Below, piece by piece: positions 8,563 through 16,540 of a stretch of DNA of 64,000 bases; position 1 is the first letter of the stretch, and each line of letters begins with the position of its first letter. The stretch is from Halobacillus aidingensis. GTDB lineage: Bacteria > Bacillota > Bacilli > Bacillales > Halobacillaceae. Location: the NCBI RefSeq assembly GCF_900104185.1, contig NZ_FNIZ01000003.1, positions 124,001 through 188,000 of the forward strand. Reading direction: 5' to 3'. Below the pieces are notes generated by a model, which was given only the letters and a program-made list of their open reading frames with translations, did no database searches and was not told where the DNA came from. The position numbers and the translations under genes were made by a program.

Positions 8563-9465
8563 GTGACGAATTCCTTGACGTTCCTAACAACAGAGCAACG
8601 AAATGAACGAACGAAAAACATGGATGAAATGACGACTGCTGAAATCCTGAAAGTCATGAATGAAGAAGATCGCAAAGTTGCAGAAGCCGTCAAACAGGTT
8701 TTACCGGCCATTACGAAAGCTGTCGATCATATTTCCGCTTCTTTGAAAAAGGGAGGCCGACTCTTTTATGTAGGAGCAGGAACGAGCGGCAGGCTGGGCA
8801 TTTTGGATGCCTCCGAATGTCCGCCGACCTTTCTCGTGGATCCGGATATGGTTCAAGCGGTCATGGCCGGGGGCGGGAACGCCTTTACAAAGGCGAAAGA
8901 GAATTCAGAAGATGATGCCGCTCAAGGCGAAACCGATTTAAAGGCAAAACAATTAACTTCAGACGATGTCGTGGTCGGAATTACCGCCAGCGGTCGGACG
9001 CCTTATCCAATTGGAGCTCTCAAACACGCGCATTCGGTCGGAGCCTACACCATCTCTTTATCTTGCAACCATCATTCTGAAATCAGTGATTATGCTGAGT
9101 GCCCGATTGAGGTTGTGGTCGGGCCGGAAGTTTTGACAGGTTCGACGCGCTTGAAAGCAGCGACAGCCCACAAAATGGTGTTGAATATGATGAGCACGAC
9201 AGCCATGGTCAAACTCGGGAAGGTTTATGAGAATTTGATGGTGGATGTTCATGCAAGCAACCACAAATTGAGAGAACGTGCGAAAAGCATTTTGATGGAG
9301 TGTACCTCAGCGACTTATGAGGAAGCTGAGGAAACGTTGAAAAAAGCAAAGCTCCAAGTGAAGCCGGCGATTATCATGCTGAAGCGAAGCGTTTCTTATG
9401 AACAAGCGAAAAAAATGCTTCAGGAGAATGAGGGCAATTTGCGAAAGGCCATGAATGAATCTTAA
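8563..9465 (+). CDS. murQ: N-acetylmuramic acid 6-phosphate etherase
   Basis: 300 residues, usual length. MurQ splits the lactyl ether of MurNAc-6-P into GlcNAc-6-P and D-lactate. The SIS-domain signature GAGTSGRLGILDASECPPTF (near residues 68-87) contains the catalytic Glu. N-terminal LTTEQRNERTKNMDEMTT and C-terminal KPAIIMLKRSVSYEQAKKML also match the family. A GTG start at 8563 is favoured: the AAAGGTGG box at 8548-8555 is spaced for it, and it leaves a normal MurQ N-terminus; an upstream GTG (8551) overlaps that box. It follows the kinase by 18 bases and is surely co-transcribed. Confidence 0.96.
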   Translation: MTNSLTFLTTEQRNERTKNMDEMTTAEILKVMNEEDRKVAEAVKQVLPAITKAVDHISASLKKGGRLFYVGAGTSGRLGILDASECPPTFLVDPDMVQAVMAGGGNAFTKAKENSEDDAAQGETDLKAKQLTSDDVVVGITASGRTPYPIGALKHAHSVGAYTISLSCNHHSEISDYAECPIEVVVGPEVLTGSTRLKAATAHKMVLNMMSTTAMVKLGKVYENLMVDVHASNHKLRERAKSILMECTSATYEEAEETLKKAKLQVKPAIIMLKRSVSYEQAKKMLQENEGNLRKAMNES

Positions 9466-9525
9466 TGATTTGAAGACCATTTTGCATGGTTTCAAATAAA
9501 TTTTTCAATCAAAAAGGGGGAGCTT

Positions 9526-10908
9526 ATGTTGAGCATGTGGCGGAAAACATCTGCTTGGTTGATGTTGGCGGTTTTGTTCGCTTTCTTGTTGTTGGTCGGT
9601 TGTGCACCAGGAGCCGGGACAGAAGAAACAGATAGCGAGGGCACAGAAGAAGAATCCACTTCTGAAGGGTCTTCGGAGTCTGGTGAATCCGGTGAAGTTT
9701 CCGGGGAACTTGAAATTCAGTACTTTGTCGGTGGTTATGGCGATTCTTGGTGGAAAGAAGTTATTGCCGATTTCCAGGAAGAATATCCGGATGTCTCGAT
9801 AACGGAACATGCAGGACCTAATATTAATGAAGAAATGCGTTCACGCTGGGTATCCGATGATCCACCTGATGTCGTTTATATTGATGGTGCCGGCTCCAGT
9901 GAAACGCAGATGGTTGAAGATGGCCAGCTGATGAACTTGACGGATTGGTTGAGCAGCGTCGAGCTTGAGGATGGCTCAGCTCTAGGTGAAAGTTTCATTG
10001 TTGATCCAGCTACGTACGATGGAGATATTTACAGCTTGCCACTTGTCTTCGATACGTGGGGCACATGGTATGACAATGCCTGGTTTGAAGAAAACAATTG
10101 GGATGTACCGAAAGACTTTCCTAGTTTCATGGATACTATGAGTCAAATTAAGGAAGATGAAGGCATTGAGCCTTTCGTAACGACAGGACAATATCCATAC
10201 TATTTCCTACGTGGTATGCTTTACCCTGCCTTTGGTGCAGCGGGTGGAGACGAGTTACTTAATGATGTCATTACAGGTGCAGAAGGCGCTTGGACGAGTG
10301 AACCTGTCCTTAATGTCATGAAAAAAGTGGAGCAGATGCAGCAAGAAGGCATGATTGATTCCGGGTTTGGTGCGTTGAACCATACGCAGTCCCAGATGAA
10401 CTTCCTGCTTCATGACAATGCATTTATTCCGGTCGGTTTCTGGCTGCCGAATGAAATGGCGAATGATACGCCGGAAGACTTCGAATATGGATTCATTCCT
10501 TCTCCGATGCAGGATGAAGGCGAACCAGCTGCAATTGTGCCGGATCTACGTCCACTTGCCATTGCAGAAAAAGCAGAAAACCCAGAAGCAGCGAAAGCTT
10601 TCGTCGAGTTCGTTTTCACAAAAGAATATGCGAAGAGTTTCTCTGAACATACGGGAGCGATCATGAACTTGCAAGGGGTCGACCTTGCTTCCAGTGAGGA
10701 AGTTCCTTCATTCTTGATTGATGCCAACGAGATGATTAACGATCCTGAACAAGTCCAGATTTATCAAAAGCCTCACCCGATGAGTTCAGAGCTTGAGACG
10801 CCGATCAGCAACTCACTCGTATCTTTGATGCTTGGTAACATTACGGCAGAAGAGTTCGTTGAGGAAGCTGAACAAGCGGCAGCGGAATACCGCAGCAGTT
10901 TGGAGTAA
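9526..10908 (+). CDS. ABC importer sugar-binding lipoprotein (family 1)
   Basis: 460-residue solute-binding protein. The signal peptide ends in lipobox LLVGC (Cys near 26) followed by a very acidic Glu/Ser linker, so it is lipid-anchored outside the membrane. The rest resembles CUT1 sugar-binding proteins (GELEIQYFVGGYGDSWWKEV at the start of the fold). Location inside the murK-murQ operon predicts MurNAc, a MurNAc-containing saccharide or GlcNAc as ligand. The start 9526 has GGGGGAG just upstream. Hairpins after the gene probably keep its message above that of the permeases. Confidence 0.88.
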   Translation: MLSMWRKTSAWLMLAVLFAFLLLVGCAPGAGTEETDSEGTEEESTSEGSSESGESGEVSGELEIQYFVGGYGDSWWKEVIADFQEEYPDVSITEHAGPNINEEMRSRWVSDDPPDVVYIDGAGSSETQMVEDGQLMNLTDWLSSVELEDGSALGESFIVDPATYDGDIYSLPLVFDTWGTWYDNAWFEENNWDVPKDFPSFMDTMSQIKEDEGIEPFVTTGQYPYYFLRGMLYPAFGAAGGDELLNDVITGAEGAWTSEPVLNVMKKVEQMQQEGMIDSGFGALNHTQSQMNFLLHDNAFIPVGFWLPNEMANDTPEDFEYGFIPSPMQDEGEPAAIVPDLRPLAIAEKAENPEAAKAFVEFVFTKEYAKSFSEHTGAIMNLQGVDLASSEEVPSFLIDANEMINDPEQVQIYQKPHPMSSELETPISNSLVSLMLGNITAEEFVEEAEQAAAEYRSSLE

Positions 10909-10915
10909 AGGACAG

Positions 10916-10952
10916 TGGAATGTGGAGGCGGACGTCTTCACATTCCATTTTT
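10916..10952 (+). terminator. Attenuating hairpin after the binding-protein gene
   Basis: TGGAATGTG/CACATTCCA stem with a further GACGTC pairing inside and a T-run. It lies within the operon, so it is probably a partial terminator or mRNA stabiliser. Confidence 0.6.
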
Positions 10953-10959
10953 CTTAAAG

Positions 10960-11011
10960 GCATAAGCCAATCAACGGCGGGAATGTTTTCCTGCTGTTGC
11001 TTGACTTATGC
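10960..11011 (+). repeat. Second intra-operon hairpin
   Basis: GCATAAG/CTTATGC outer stem with imperfect pairing (CAA/TTG, GGAA/TTCC) inside. No T-run. Together with the preceding hairpin it fills the 145 bases between binding protein and permease. Confidence 0.5.
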
Positions 11012-11053
11012 TAGCCAAAAACTTATTCACACTAGAAAAAGAGGTGGTTGTAA

Positions 11054-11947
11054 ATGGTCCAGTCCAGTCGACAGCGGAACTTGTTCCTTGCCTTCTGTCT
11101 TGTTCCGACATTTATTTTGTTTGCCGTGTTCACGTTGTATCCCCTATTCAATGGTCTTTATTATTCCTTTTTCAAATGGTCGGGAGCCTCTTCACTCGCG
11201 GAATTTGTAGGTTTTGAAAATTATCGCAGATTGTTCAGTGATGAGATCATCCCAAGTACGATTTGGCACGACTATTTTCTTGTTATTACAAAGGTTATCG
11301 GCATCATGATTCTGTCGACCTTTTTTGCCGTCGCTTTAACACAAATGAAAATTAAAGAAGCGCCTTTTTACCGGATCGTTTTCTTTTTCCCGAACATCAT
11401 GTCCGTTGTCGTCATCGGGATTCTGTGGATGTTCATCTATAATCCCAGTCTCGGGCTTGTGAACTCAGGTCTGGAATTGATTGGTCTTGAGAGTTGGACC
11501 CAACCCTGGCTCGGAAGTGAAGATTGGGCTTTGCCAAGTCTAGTATTACCTTCTGTCTGGGCGGGAATCGGGTTGTTTATGCTCATGCTTATGGGCGGTA
11601 TTTCCAACATATCCAAAAGTTATTATGAAGCAGCAGAAATCGACGGGGCTACGGAGTGGCAGCAGTTTTGGAAAGTGACATTGCCGCTAATCTGGCCGCA
11701 AATCAAGATCTCCATTTTATACATCATCATTACGACCTTGAACGGATCCTTCATTATCGTCCAGGTCATGACCAAAGGTGGACCGAACAACTCGACACAT
11801 GTGATGGGTTCCTATTTATATGAACAGGCTTTCGTTAAATATAACTTCGGATACGGCGCGACGATCGGGGTTATGATTCTGGTTTTGTCTCTCGTGACCG
11901 TTTTGATTATGCAATTCCTGATGAGAAGAGAGAAAGTGGAGTATTAA
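11054..11947 (+). CDS. ABC sugar importer permease, MalF/UgpA type
   Basis: 297 residues, six transmembrane segments, first permease of the CUT1 importer. The EAA loop (YEAAEIDGATEWQQFWKVTLP, about residues 193-213) that docks the ATPase is intact. RBS AGGTGG before ATG 11054. It is followed 20 bases later by the second permease. No ATPase gene is in the operon; CUT1 systems of Bacillaceae usually share an MsmX-type ATPase, inferred to lie elsewhere in the genome. Confidence 0.9.
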   Translation: MVQSSRQRNLFLAFCLVPTFILFAVFTLYPLFNGLYYSFFKWSGASSLAEFVGFENYRRLFSDEIIPSTIWHDYFLVITKVIGIMILSTFFAVALTQMKIKEAPFYRIVFFFPNIMSVVVIGILWMFIYNPSLGLVNSGLELIGLESWTQPWLGSEDWALPSLVLPSVWAGIGLFMLMLMGGISNISKSYYEAAEIDGATEWQQFWKVTLPLIWPQIKISILYIIITTLNGSFIIVQVMTKGGPNNSTHVMGSYLYEQAFVKYNFGYGATIGVMILVLSLVTVLIMQFLMRREKVEY

Positions 11948-11966
11948 CAGACAGGAGGGGAATAGA

Positions 11967-12803
11967 GTGCAAAAAGGGAGTATTTTTTCAAGAACGATTG
12001 TACGTATTCCATTGATCATCTGGTCACTGGCCGTCTTATATCCGATTTTCTGGATGGTGTTGGGTGCATTCAAATCCAATGCCGAAATCTACGCCAATCC
12101 ATGGGGGCTGCCGGAATCGTTCAGTTTCAGTAATTTCGTCGATGCATGGAGCAATTACAATATCGATGCGAGTGTGTTTAATAGTTTCATTGTTACCGGT
12201 CTTGGCGCGACCCTGACCCTTGCGATGGCGATTCCGACTTCTTATGCGTTAGAGCGCATGCGTTTCCGCGGAAACCGATTGTTGTTCACGCTTTATATTT
12301 CAGCGATGATGATTCCGATGGTACTCGGATGGATTCCTTTGTTCTTCCTATTAATGCAGCTGAATCTACTGGATAACATTTTCGGACTCAGTATCGTTTA
12401 TGCGGTCAGCCAATTGCCGTTCAGCATTTTCGTTTTGACGAGTTTCATGGCAACGATTCCAAAATCACTGGAGGAAGCAGCTGCGATCGATGGGATGTCA
12501 CCGTATGGCATCCTGTGGAAAATCATTACGCCGCTTTCGACAACAGGGATCATTACCGTTACGATAATGAATATGATCCAGTTTTGGAATGAATATTTTA
12601 TGGCGCTCATTTTTCTTCAGACGGAGGAAAACTATACGCTCGCTCTTGCGATTGATTATATTAGTAATGAAACACAATATACGAATGCATGGGGGACGCT
12701 GTTTGCGAGCCTTGTCATTGCCATTGTACCTGTCATCGTTTTGTATGCGATTTTCCAACGACGGATTGTTAAAGGAATGACTGAAGGAGCCATTAAAGGA
12801 TAA
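11967..12803 (+). CDS. ABC sugar importer permease, MalG/UgpE type
   Basis: 278 residues, six transmembrane segments, partner of the preceding permease. The EAA motif is LEEAAAIDGMSPYGILWKIITP (about residues 170-191). GTG start with AGGAGGGG immediately upstream. The C-terminus QRRIVKGMTEGAIKG is typical of MalG-like permeases. The regulator gene begins at essentially the next codon. Confidence 0.9.
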   Translation: MQKGSIFSRTIVRIPLIIWSLAVLYPIFWMVLGAFKSNAEIYANPWGLPESFSFSNFVDAWSNYNIDASVFNSFIVTGLGATLTLAMAIPTSYALERMRFRGNRLLFTLYISAMMIPMVLGWIPLFFLLMQLNLLDNIFGLSIVYAVSQLPFSIFVLTSFMATIPKSLEEAAAIDGMSPYGILWKIITPLSTTGIITVTIMNMIQFWNEYFMALIFLQTEENYTLALAIDYISNETQYTNAWGTLFASLVIAIVPVIVLYAIFQRRIVKGMTEGAIKG

Positions 12804-12805
12804 GT

Positions 12806-13696
12806 GTGGTGAAACAAATGAAGAATTCTCTAACCGGCGGGCTTGTCATTCTGAATGAAATGAAAGATAAGCTGCCGCCTTCTGAAAAAAAGATCGCCGA
12901 ATTTATTTTGGATCAACCTCATGAAGCGATCCATTGTACGGCGACACAGCTTGGCGAATTAAGCTCGACGAGCAGCGCGGCCGTCATTCGGTTGTGCAAG
13001 TCTCTTGGCCTGAAGGGTCTCCAGGAATTGAAGTTAAGGATATCCGGTGATTTGCAAAAGAAACCGGAGGCCAGGTACCGGGATATTCAGCCGGGCGAGC
13101 CTTCCGATTCAATTGTAGAAAAAATAACGAGCAACAGTTTGCAGGCGATCCGTGAAACAACGGAAATGGTGGATTACCGGACGTTATCGGAAGCGGTGAG
13201 GCTGTTGAATGAAGCGGGATCCATCCACTTTTTTGGCGTAGGAGCGTCGGGAATTATCGCTCAGGATGCCCAGCAGAAATTTTTACGGATGAACAAGCCG
13301 ACCTCGGCCTTTACAGATATGCATAATGCTGCGATGAACATTGCCAACGTGACGGAGAACGATGTCGTCTTCGGCATCTCTTTCTCAGGGGAAACCTATG
13401 AAACAGCAAAAATCATGGAAATTGCGAAGAAAAAAGGAGCTCGGACGATCAGTTTGACGCGTTATGGACAGTCTCCCGTTACAGAACATACCGATGTTTC
13501 GCTGTACATTTCTGCCTCAAGGGAGATCCCTGCACCATTTCGAAGTGGAGCGACATCTTCCCGTCTTGCCCAGTTACATATGATCGACATTCTTTTTGTC
13601 AATGTCGTCACCGAACAGTGGGACAAGGCCTCCGAGTACTTTCATGAAATTACCGACGTTATGGATTTGTTGAAAGGGAAGAAAACGAAAGGATAA
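12806..13696 (+). CDS. murR: MurR/RpiR-family regulator (HTH plus SIS)
   Basis: About 296 residues. N-terminal RpiR helix-turn-helix (LPPSEKKIAEFIL ... TSSAAVIRLCKSLGLKG, residues about 20-75), C-terminal SIS sugar-phosphate-binding domain (IHFFGVGASGIIAQDAQQKF, then FSGETYETAKIMEIAKKKGA). MurR repressors sense MurNAc-6-P, which would fit this operon exactly. The start is ambiguous: GTG 12806 or 12809, or ATG 12818. Tight coupling to the permease gene (2-base gap) makes it an internal, self-regulated gene. The symbol rests on context; GlcNAc-6-P is an alternative ligand. Confidence 0.85.
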   Translation: MVKQMKNSLTGGLVILNEMKDKLPPSEKKIAEFILDQPHEAIHCTATQLGELSSTSSAAVIRLCKSLGLKGLQELKLRISGDLQKKPEARYRDIQPGEPSDSIVEKITSNSLQAIRETTEMVDYRTLSEAVRLLNEAGSIHFFGVGASGIIAQDAQQKFLRMNKPTSAFTDMHNAAMNIANVTENDVVFGISFSGETYETAKIMEIAKKKGARTISLTRYGQSPVTEHTDVSLYISASREIPAPFRSGATSSRLAQLHMIDILFVNVVTEQWDKASEYFHEITDVMDLLKGKKTKG

Positions 13697-13710
13697 GGAG
13701 GAATCATCGT

Positions 13711-15114
13711 ATGGAAAAGTGGTTGGAAGAGCTGCAATCTTTGCTTCCGGAAGGGCATGTGTTAACATCCTTGGCCGATCGTCACAGTTACAGTTTTGAT
13801 GCTTCTTTTGGGGAACACCTGCCGGATGCTGTGGTGCAGGTGAAAGAAAAACAGGAAGTAGCTGATGTCTTGAAGCTTGCCAATCGTTACAAAGTACCGG
13901 TTCATCCGCGCGGTTCCGGCACTTGCCTGAGCGGCGGTCCACTCCCTGTGCACGGCGGGATTGTTTTGGATATGTCTCAATTCCCAGCGATCATCGACCT
14001 CAGTCCACGCGATTTGACGGTAAAAGTGACACCGAGTGTATTGACTGGAAACATCAATAAAGCCGCAGAGAAACACGGGCTGATGTACGCGCCCGATCCA
14101 AGCAGTGCGCATGTAGCAACGATTGGCGGCAATCTTGCGGAAAACTCCGGCGGCCCCCGGGGACTGAAGTATGGAGTGACGAAGGACCATGTGCTAGGGT
14201 TGGAGGTCGTGACCCCTGAAGGTGAAGTCATTAAGACGGGTGGTCAGACGATCAAGAATGTAACGGGGATTGACTTGACGAAACTGATCGTCGGGTCGGA
14301 AGGAACACTGGGAGTCATCGTTGGAGCAACATTAAAGCTGATGCCGAAGCCACCTGCTGTACAGACGATTATGGTTGCTTTTGACGAAGTGCGAAAAGCG
14401 GGGGAAGCGATCTCCCAGACGCTGACATCAGGAATTTTACCTGCGAAGATGGAATTTATGGATCAAGCCTGTATCATAGCCGTCGAAAACTTCCAGCCGG
14501 TTGGTCTGCCTGTTGATGCGGCTGCTGTTATTATTATTGAACTCGATGGACATCCGGAAACGCTTCGTGTGGAGCGGGGGTTGATTGAGGGGATTATGGA
14601 AGAGATGGGCGCTAAAGAAGTCATCATCCCGAAAAGTGATGAGGAAGCGGCCAAGCTCTGGCATGCGCGCAAGCAGGTGTCGCCTGCGATTGCGAAGATT
14701 AAGCCTACGAAGGTATCCGAAGACGCGACGGTTCCGAGAAGCAAAATCCCGGACTTTATGGACCGGTTAGAGCTCATTAAAGAGAAGTACGGTCTGGAAG
14801 TGGTCGCCTTTGGTCATGCGGGAGACGGTAATCTGCACCCGAACATTTTATGCGATAAGCGAAATGTGGAAGAAATGAAGCTTGTTGAAAAAGCGGTGGA
14901 GGACATGTTCCAGGCTGCCCTTGATCTTGGTGGAACGCTTTCCGGTGAGCACGGGATCGGTACGATGAAGGCGCCGTTCATGGAGCTTGAACTCGGAGAA
15001 GTAGGACTTGATATGATGAAGCGCATCAAAGACAGCTGGGACCCGAACGGGATCTTGAACCCGGGCAAAGTTTTTCCTGAAAAAGGACAGAAGTTGGTGC
15101 TGCACCATGACTAG
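13711..15114 (+). CDS. FAD-linked 2-hydroxyacid oxidase subunit (GlcD-like; probable D-lactate/glycolate dehydrogenase)
   Basis: 467 residues. PCMH-type FAD-binding domain with PRGSGTCLSGGPLP near residue 68 and GGNLAENSGGPRGLKYG near 140, then the FAD-oxidase C-terminal domain (GHAGDGNLHPNIL, GEHGIGTMKAPF, NPGKVFP). These flavoproteins oxidise glycolate or D-lactate and pass electrons to a partner iron-sulfur protein, encoded next with an 8-base overlap. It is in the same orientation 14 bases after murR. Since MurQ releases D-lactate, oxidation to pyruvate is the natural role here; glycolate is the alternative. Confidence 0.88.
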   Translation: MEKWLEELQSLLPEGHVLTSLADRHSYSFDASFGEHLPDAVVQVKEKQEVADVLKLANRYKVPVHPRGSGTCLSGGPLPVHGGIVLDMSQFPAIIDLSPRDLTVKVTPSVLTGNINKAAEKHGLMYAPDPSSAHVATIGGNLAENSGGPRGLKYGVTKDHVLGLEVVTPEGEVIKTGGQTIKNVTGIDLTKLIVGSEGTLGVIVGATLKLMPKPPAVQTIMVAFDEVRKAGEAISQTLTSGILPAKMEFMDQACIIAVENFQPVGLPVDAAAVIIIELDGHPETLRVERGLIEGIMEEMGAKEVIIPKSDEEAAKLWHARKQVSPAIAKIKPTKVSEDATVPRSKIPDFMDRLELIKEKYGLEVVAFGHAGDGNLHPNILCDKRNVEEMKLVEKAVEDMFQAALDLGGTLSGEHGIGTMKAPFMELELGEVGLDMMKRIKDSWDPNGILNPGKVFPEKGQKLVLHHD

Positions 15115-16384
15115 TTCACTGAAGGAGCGCTTGAACTATGACAAGACGTTCGACTGTGTCCAGTGCGGCTACTGTCTTCCTGCCTGTCCGACGTATGAAA
15201 CGATGGAAAAAGAAACCCATTCACCGAGAGGGCGGATCAATCTTGTGAAGATGGTTGCTGAAGGGAAGGCTTCAGTTGAAGATTTGAAGGAACCGATTGA
15301 AAAATGTCTCGGCTGCATGGCCTGTACGACCGTTTGCCCGACGAATGTCCAGTATGGAGAGATCTTTGAGGGAGCGAAGCGCGTGATCGATGAGGAAAGA
15401 CCGCGCCGGCTTGTGGAGGACTTCTTGTTTCAGTCGTTCTTTCCTTCTTCAAAATGGATGAACACGCTAGGGAATGCGACTTGGCTTTATCAGAAGAGTG
15501 GATTGCAGAAGGTTTCCCAGCGGTTTGGGTTGACGAGAAGAGCCCCGCTTCAGATTCATGAATTTGAAACGGCTTTACCGGCGATGCCTGGACCGAAGGC
15601 GCGACGTAATCGTGCGGACCGGTATGTGCGGAAGCGTCCGGCTTCAGCAAAGGTTGGATTTTTTAAAGGATGCGTGATGGACAGCGTCTTTTTTGAAACG
15701 AATCAAAATACGGTGGAGCTTTTGCTTCGGAGTGGCGCGGAAGTTGTTTTTCCTGAAGCGCAGACGTGTTGTGGTGCTCTTCATGCTCATACGGGGAAAG
15801 TTGATCACTCGGTGGAACTTGCAAAGCAGAATATTGAAGCCTTCGAGGAGGAGGGCTTTGATTATATCGTGAACAATGCTGGAGGCTGTGGCGCGCGGTT
15901 AGTCGAGTATGCCCATTTGTTTGATGAAGGCACAGAGTGGCATGAGCGTGCAGTACGATTTGTGTCGCGGGTGAAGGATATTTCGGAAGTCCTTGCTGAG
16001 TTGGACGGACTTGTTTTTGAAAAAGAGTTGTTGAAGACGGTTACCTACCAGCCTTCCTGTCACTTGCGCAATGTACAGAAGGTGACGAGTGAACCGCTGG
16101 ACTTGATTCGGATGATTCCCGGGGTCGAACTGCGCGAGTTGGAGCGGCCGGAGTTTTGCTGCGGGTCTGCAGGCGTTTATAATATCGTGAATTATGAAGA
16201 TGCGATGGATATTCTGGACGTGAAAATGCAGGACGTGTGTGGCACAGGAGCAGGTGGTGTTGTGACTTCTAATCCAGGGTGTCAGCTGCAGATGAAACTT
16301 GGTGTGGCGCGGGAAGGCTTGGAGATGGAAGCTGTGCATTTGGTAGATTTATTGATGGAGGCTGATCCTAGGCCGAAGTGGTGA
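15107..16384 (+). CDS. Iron-sulfur electron-transfer subunit (GlcF-like)
   Basis: 425 residues. Two 4Fe-4S motifs at the N-terminus (CVQCGYCLPACP at residues 17-28 and CLGCMACTTVCP around 66-77), followed by two CCG domains with the Cys-Cys-Gly patterns QTCCGALHAH and PEFCCGSAGVYN. This is the layout of GlcF and of LutA-linked heterodisulfide-type proteins. It is translationally coupled to the FAD subunit by overlap, and probably carries electrons from the flavin to the quinone pool at the membrane. It is the last gene of the operon, followed by a terminator. Confidence 0.88.
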   Translation: MTSSLKERLNYDKTFDCVQCGYCLPACPTYETMEKETHSPRGRINLVKMVAEGKASVEDLKEPIEKCLGCMACTTVCPTNVQYGEIFEGAKRVIDEERPRRLVEDFLFQSFFPSSKWMNTLGNATWLYQKSGLQKVSQRFGLTRRAPLQIHEFETALPAMPGPKARRNRADRYVRKRPASAKVGFFKGCVMDSVFFETNQNTVELLLRSGAEVVFPEAQTCCGALHAHTGKVDHSVELAKQNIEAFEEEGFDYIVNNAGGCGARLVEYAHLFDEGTEWHERAVRFVSRVKDISEVLAELDGLVFEKELLKTVTYQPSCHLRNVQKVTSEPLDLIRMIPGVELRELERPEFCCGSAGVYNIVNYEDAMDILDVKMQDVCGTGAGGVVTSNPGCQLQMKLGVAREGLEMEAVHLVDLLMEADPRPKW

Positions 16385-16413
16385 GGCGATCTCTTGATGA
16401 GGTCGTCTTTTTT
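16385..16413 (+). terminator. Terminator of the MurNAc operon
   Basis: GGCGATCTC/GAGGTCGTC stem (two G-T pairs) with a five-base loop and six T, directly after the last stop codon. Confidence 0.75.
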
Positions 16414-16440
16414 GTGGTTTGGGGAGTGTGGTGGTCGTTG

Positions 16441-16540
16441 GATATCGGCTGAATTTTGATTATATCAATTAAAAATGGAATATATCAATTGAAATCAAGA
16501 TATATCGGCTGAGATAGCAATATATCAATTAAATTATAAT
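16441..16540. repeat. Degenerate tandem array, five units of exactly 20 bp
   Basis: ATATC recurs at 16442, 16462, 16482, 16502 and 16522, always 20 bases apart. Units begin ATATCGGCTGA (1st, 4th) or ATATCAATT (2nd, 3rd, 5th); the remaining bases drift. The last unit runs into the stop region of the NERD gene. Its core resembles the complement of the array at 50261-50453. Confidence 0.8.

Noticed and set aside
14585-14770. Extra frames inside glcD/glcF-like genes and other GC-rich coding regions
   Set aside because: Overlapping shadows of well-supported genes without their own ribosome sites.
16441-16540. Possible CRISPR or iteron origin
   Set aside because: Units are too short and degenerate, and no replication initiator gene is near; kept as a tandem repeat.
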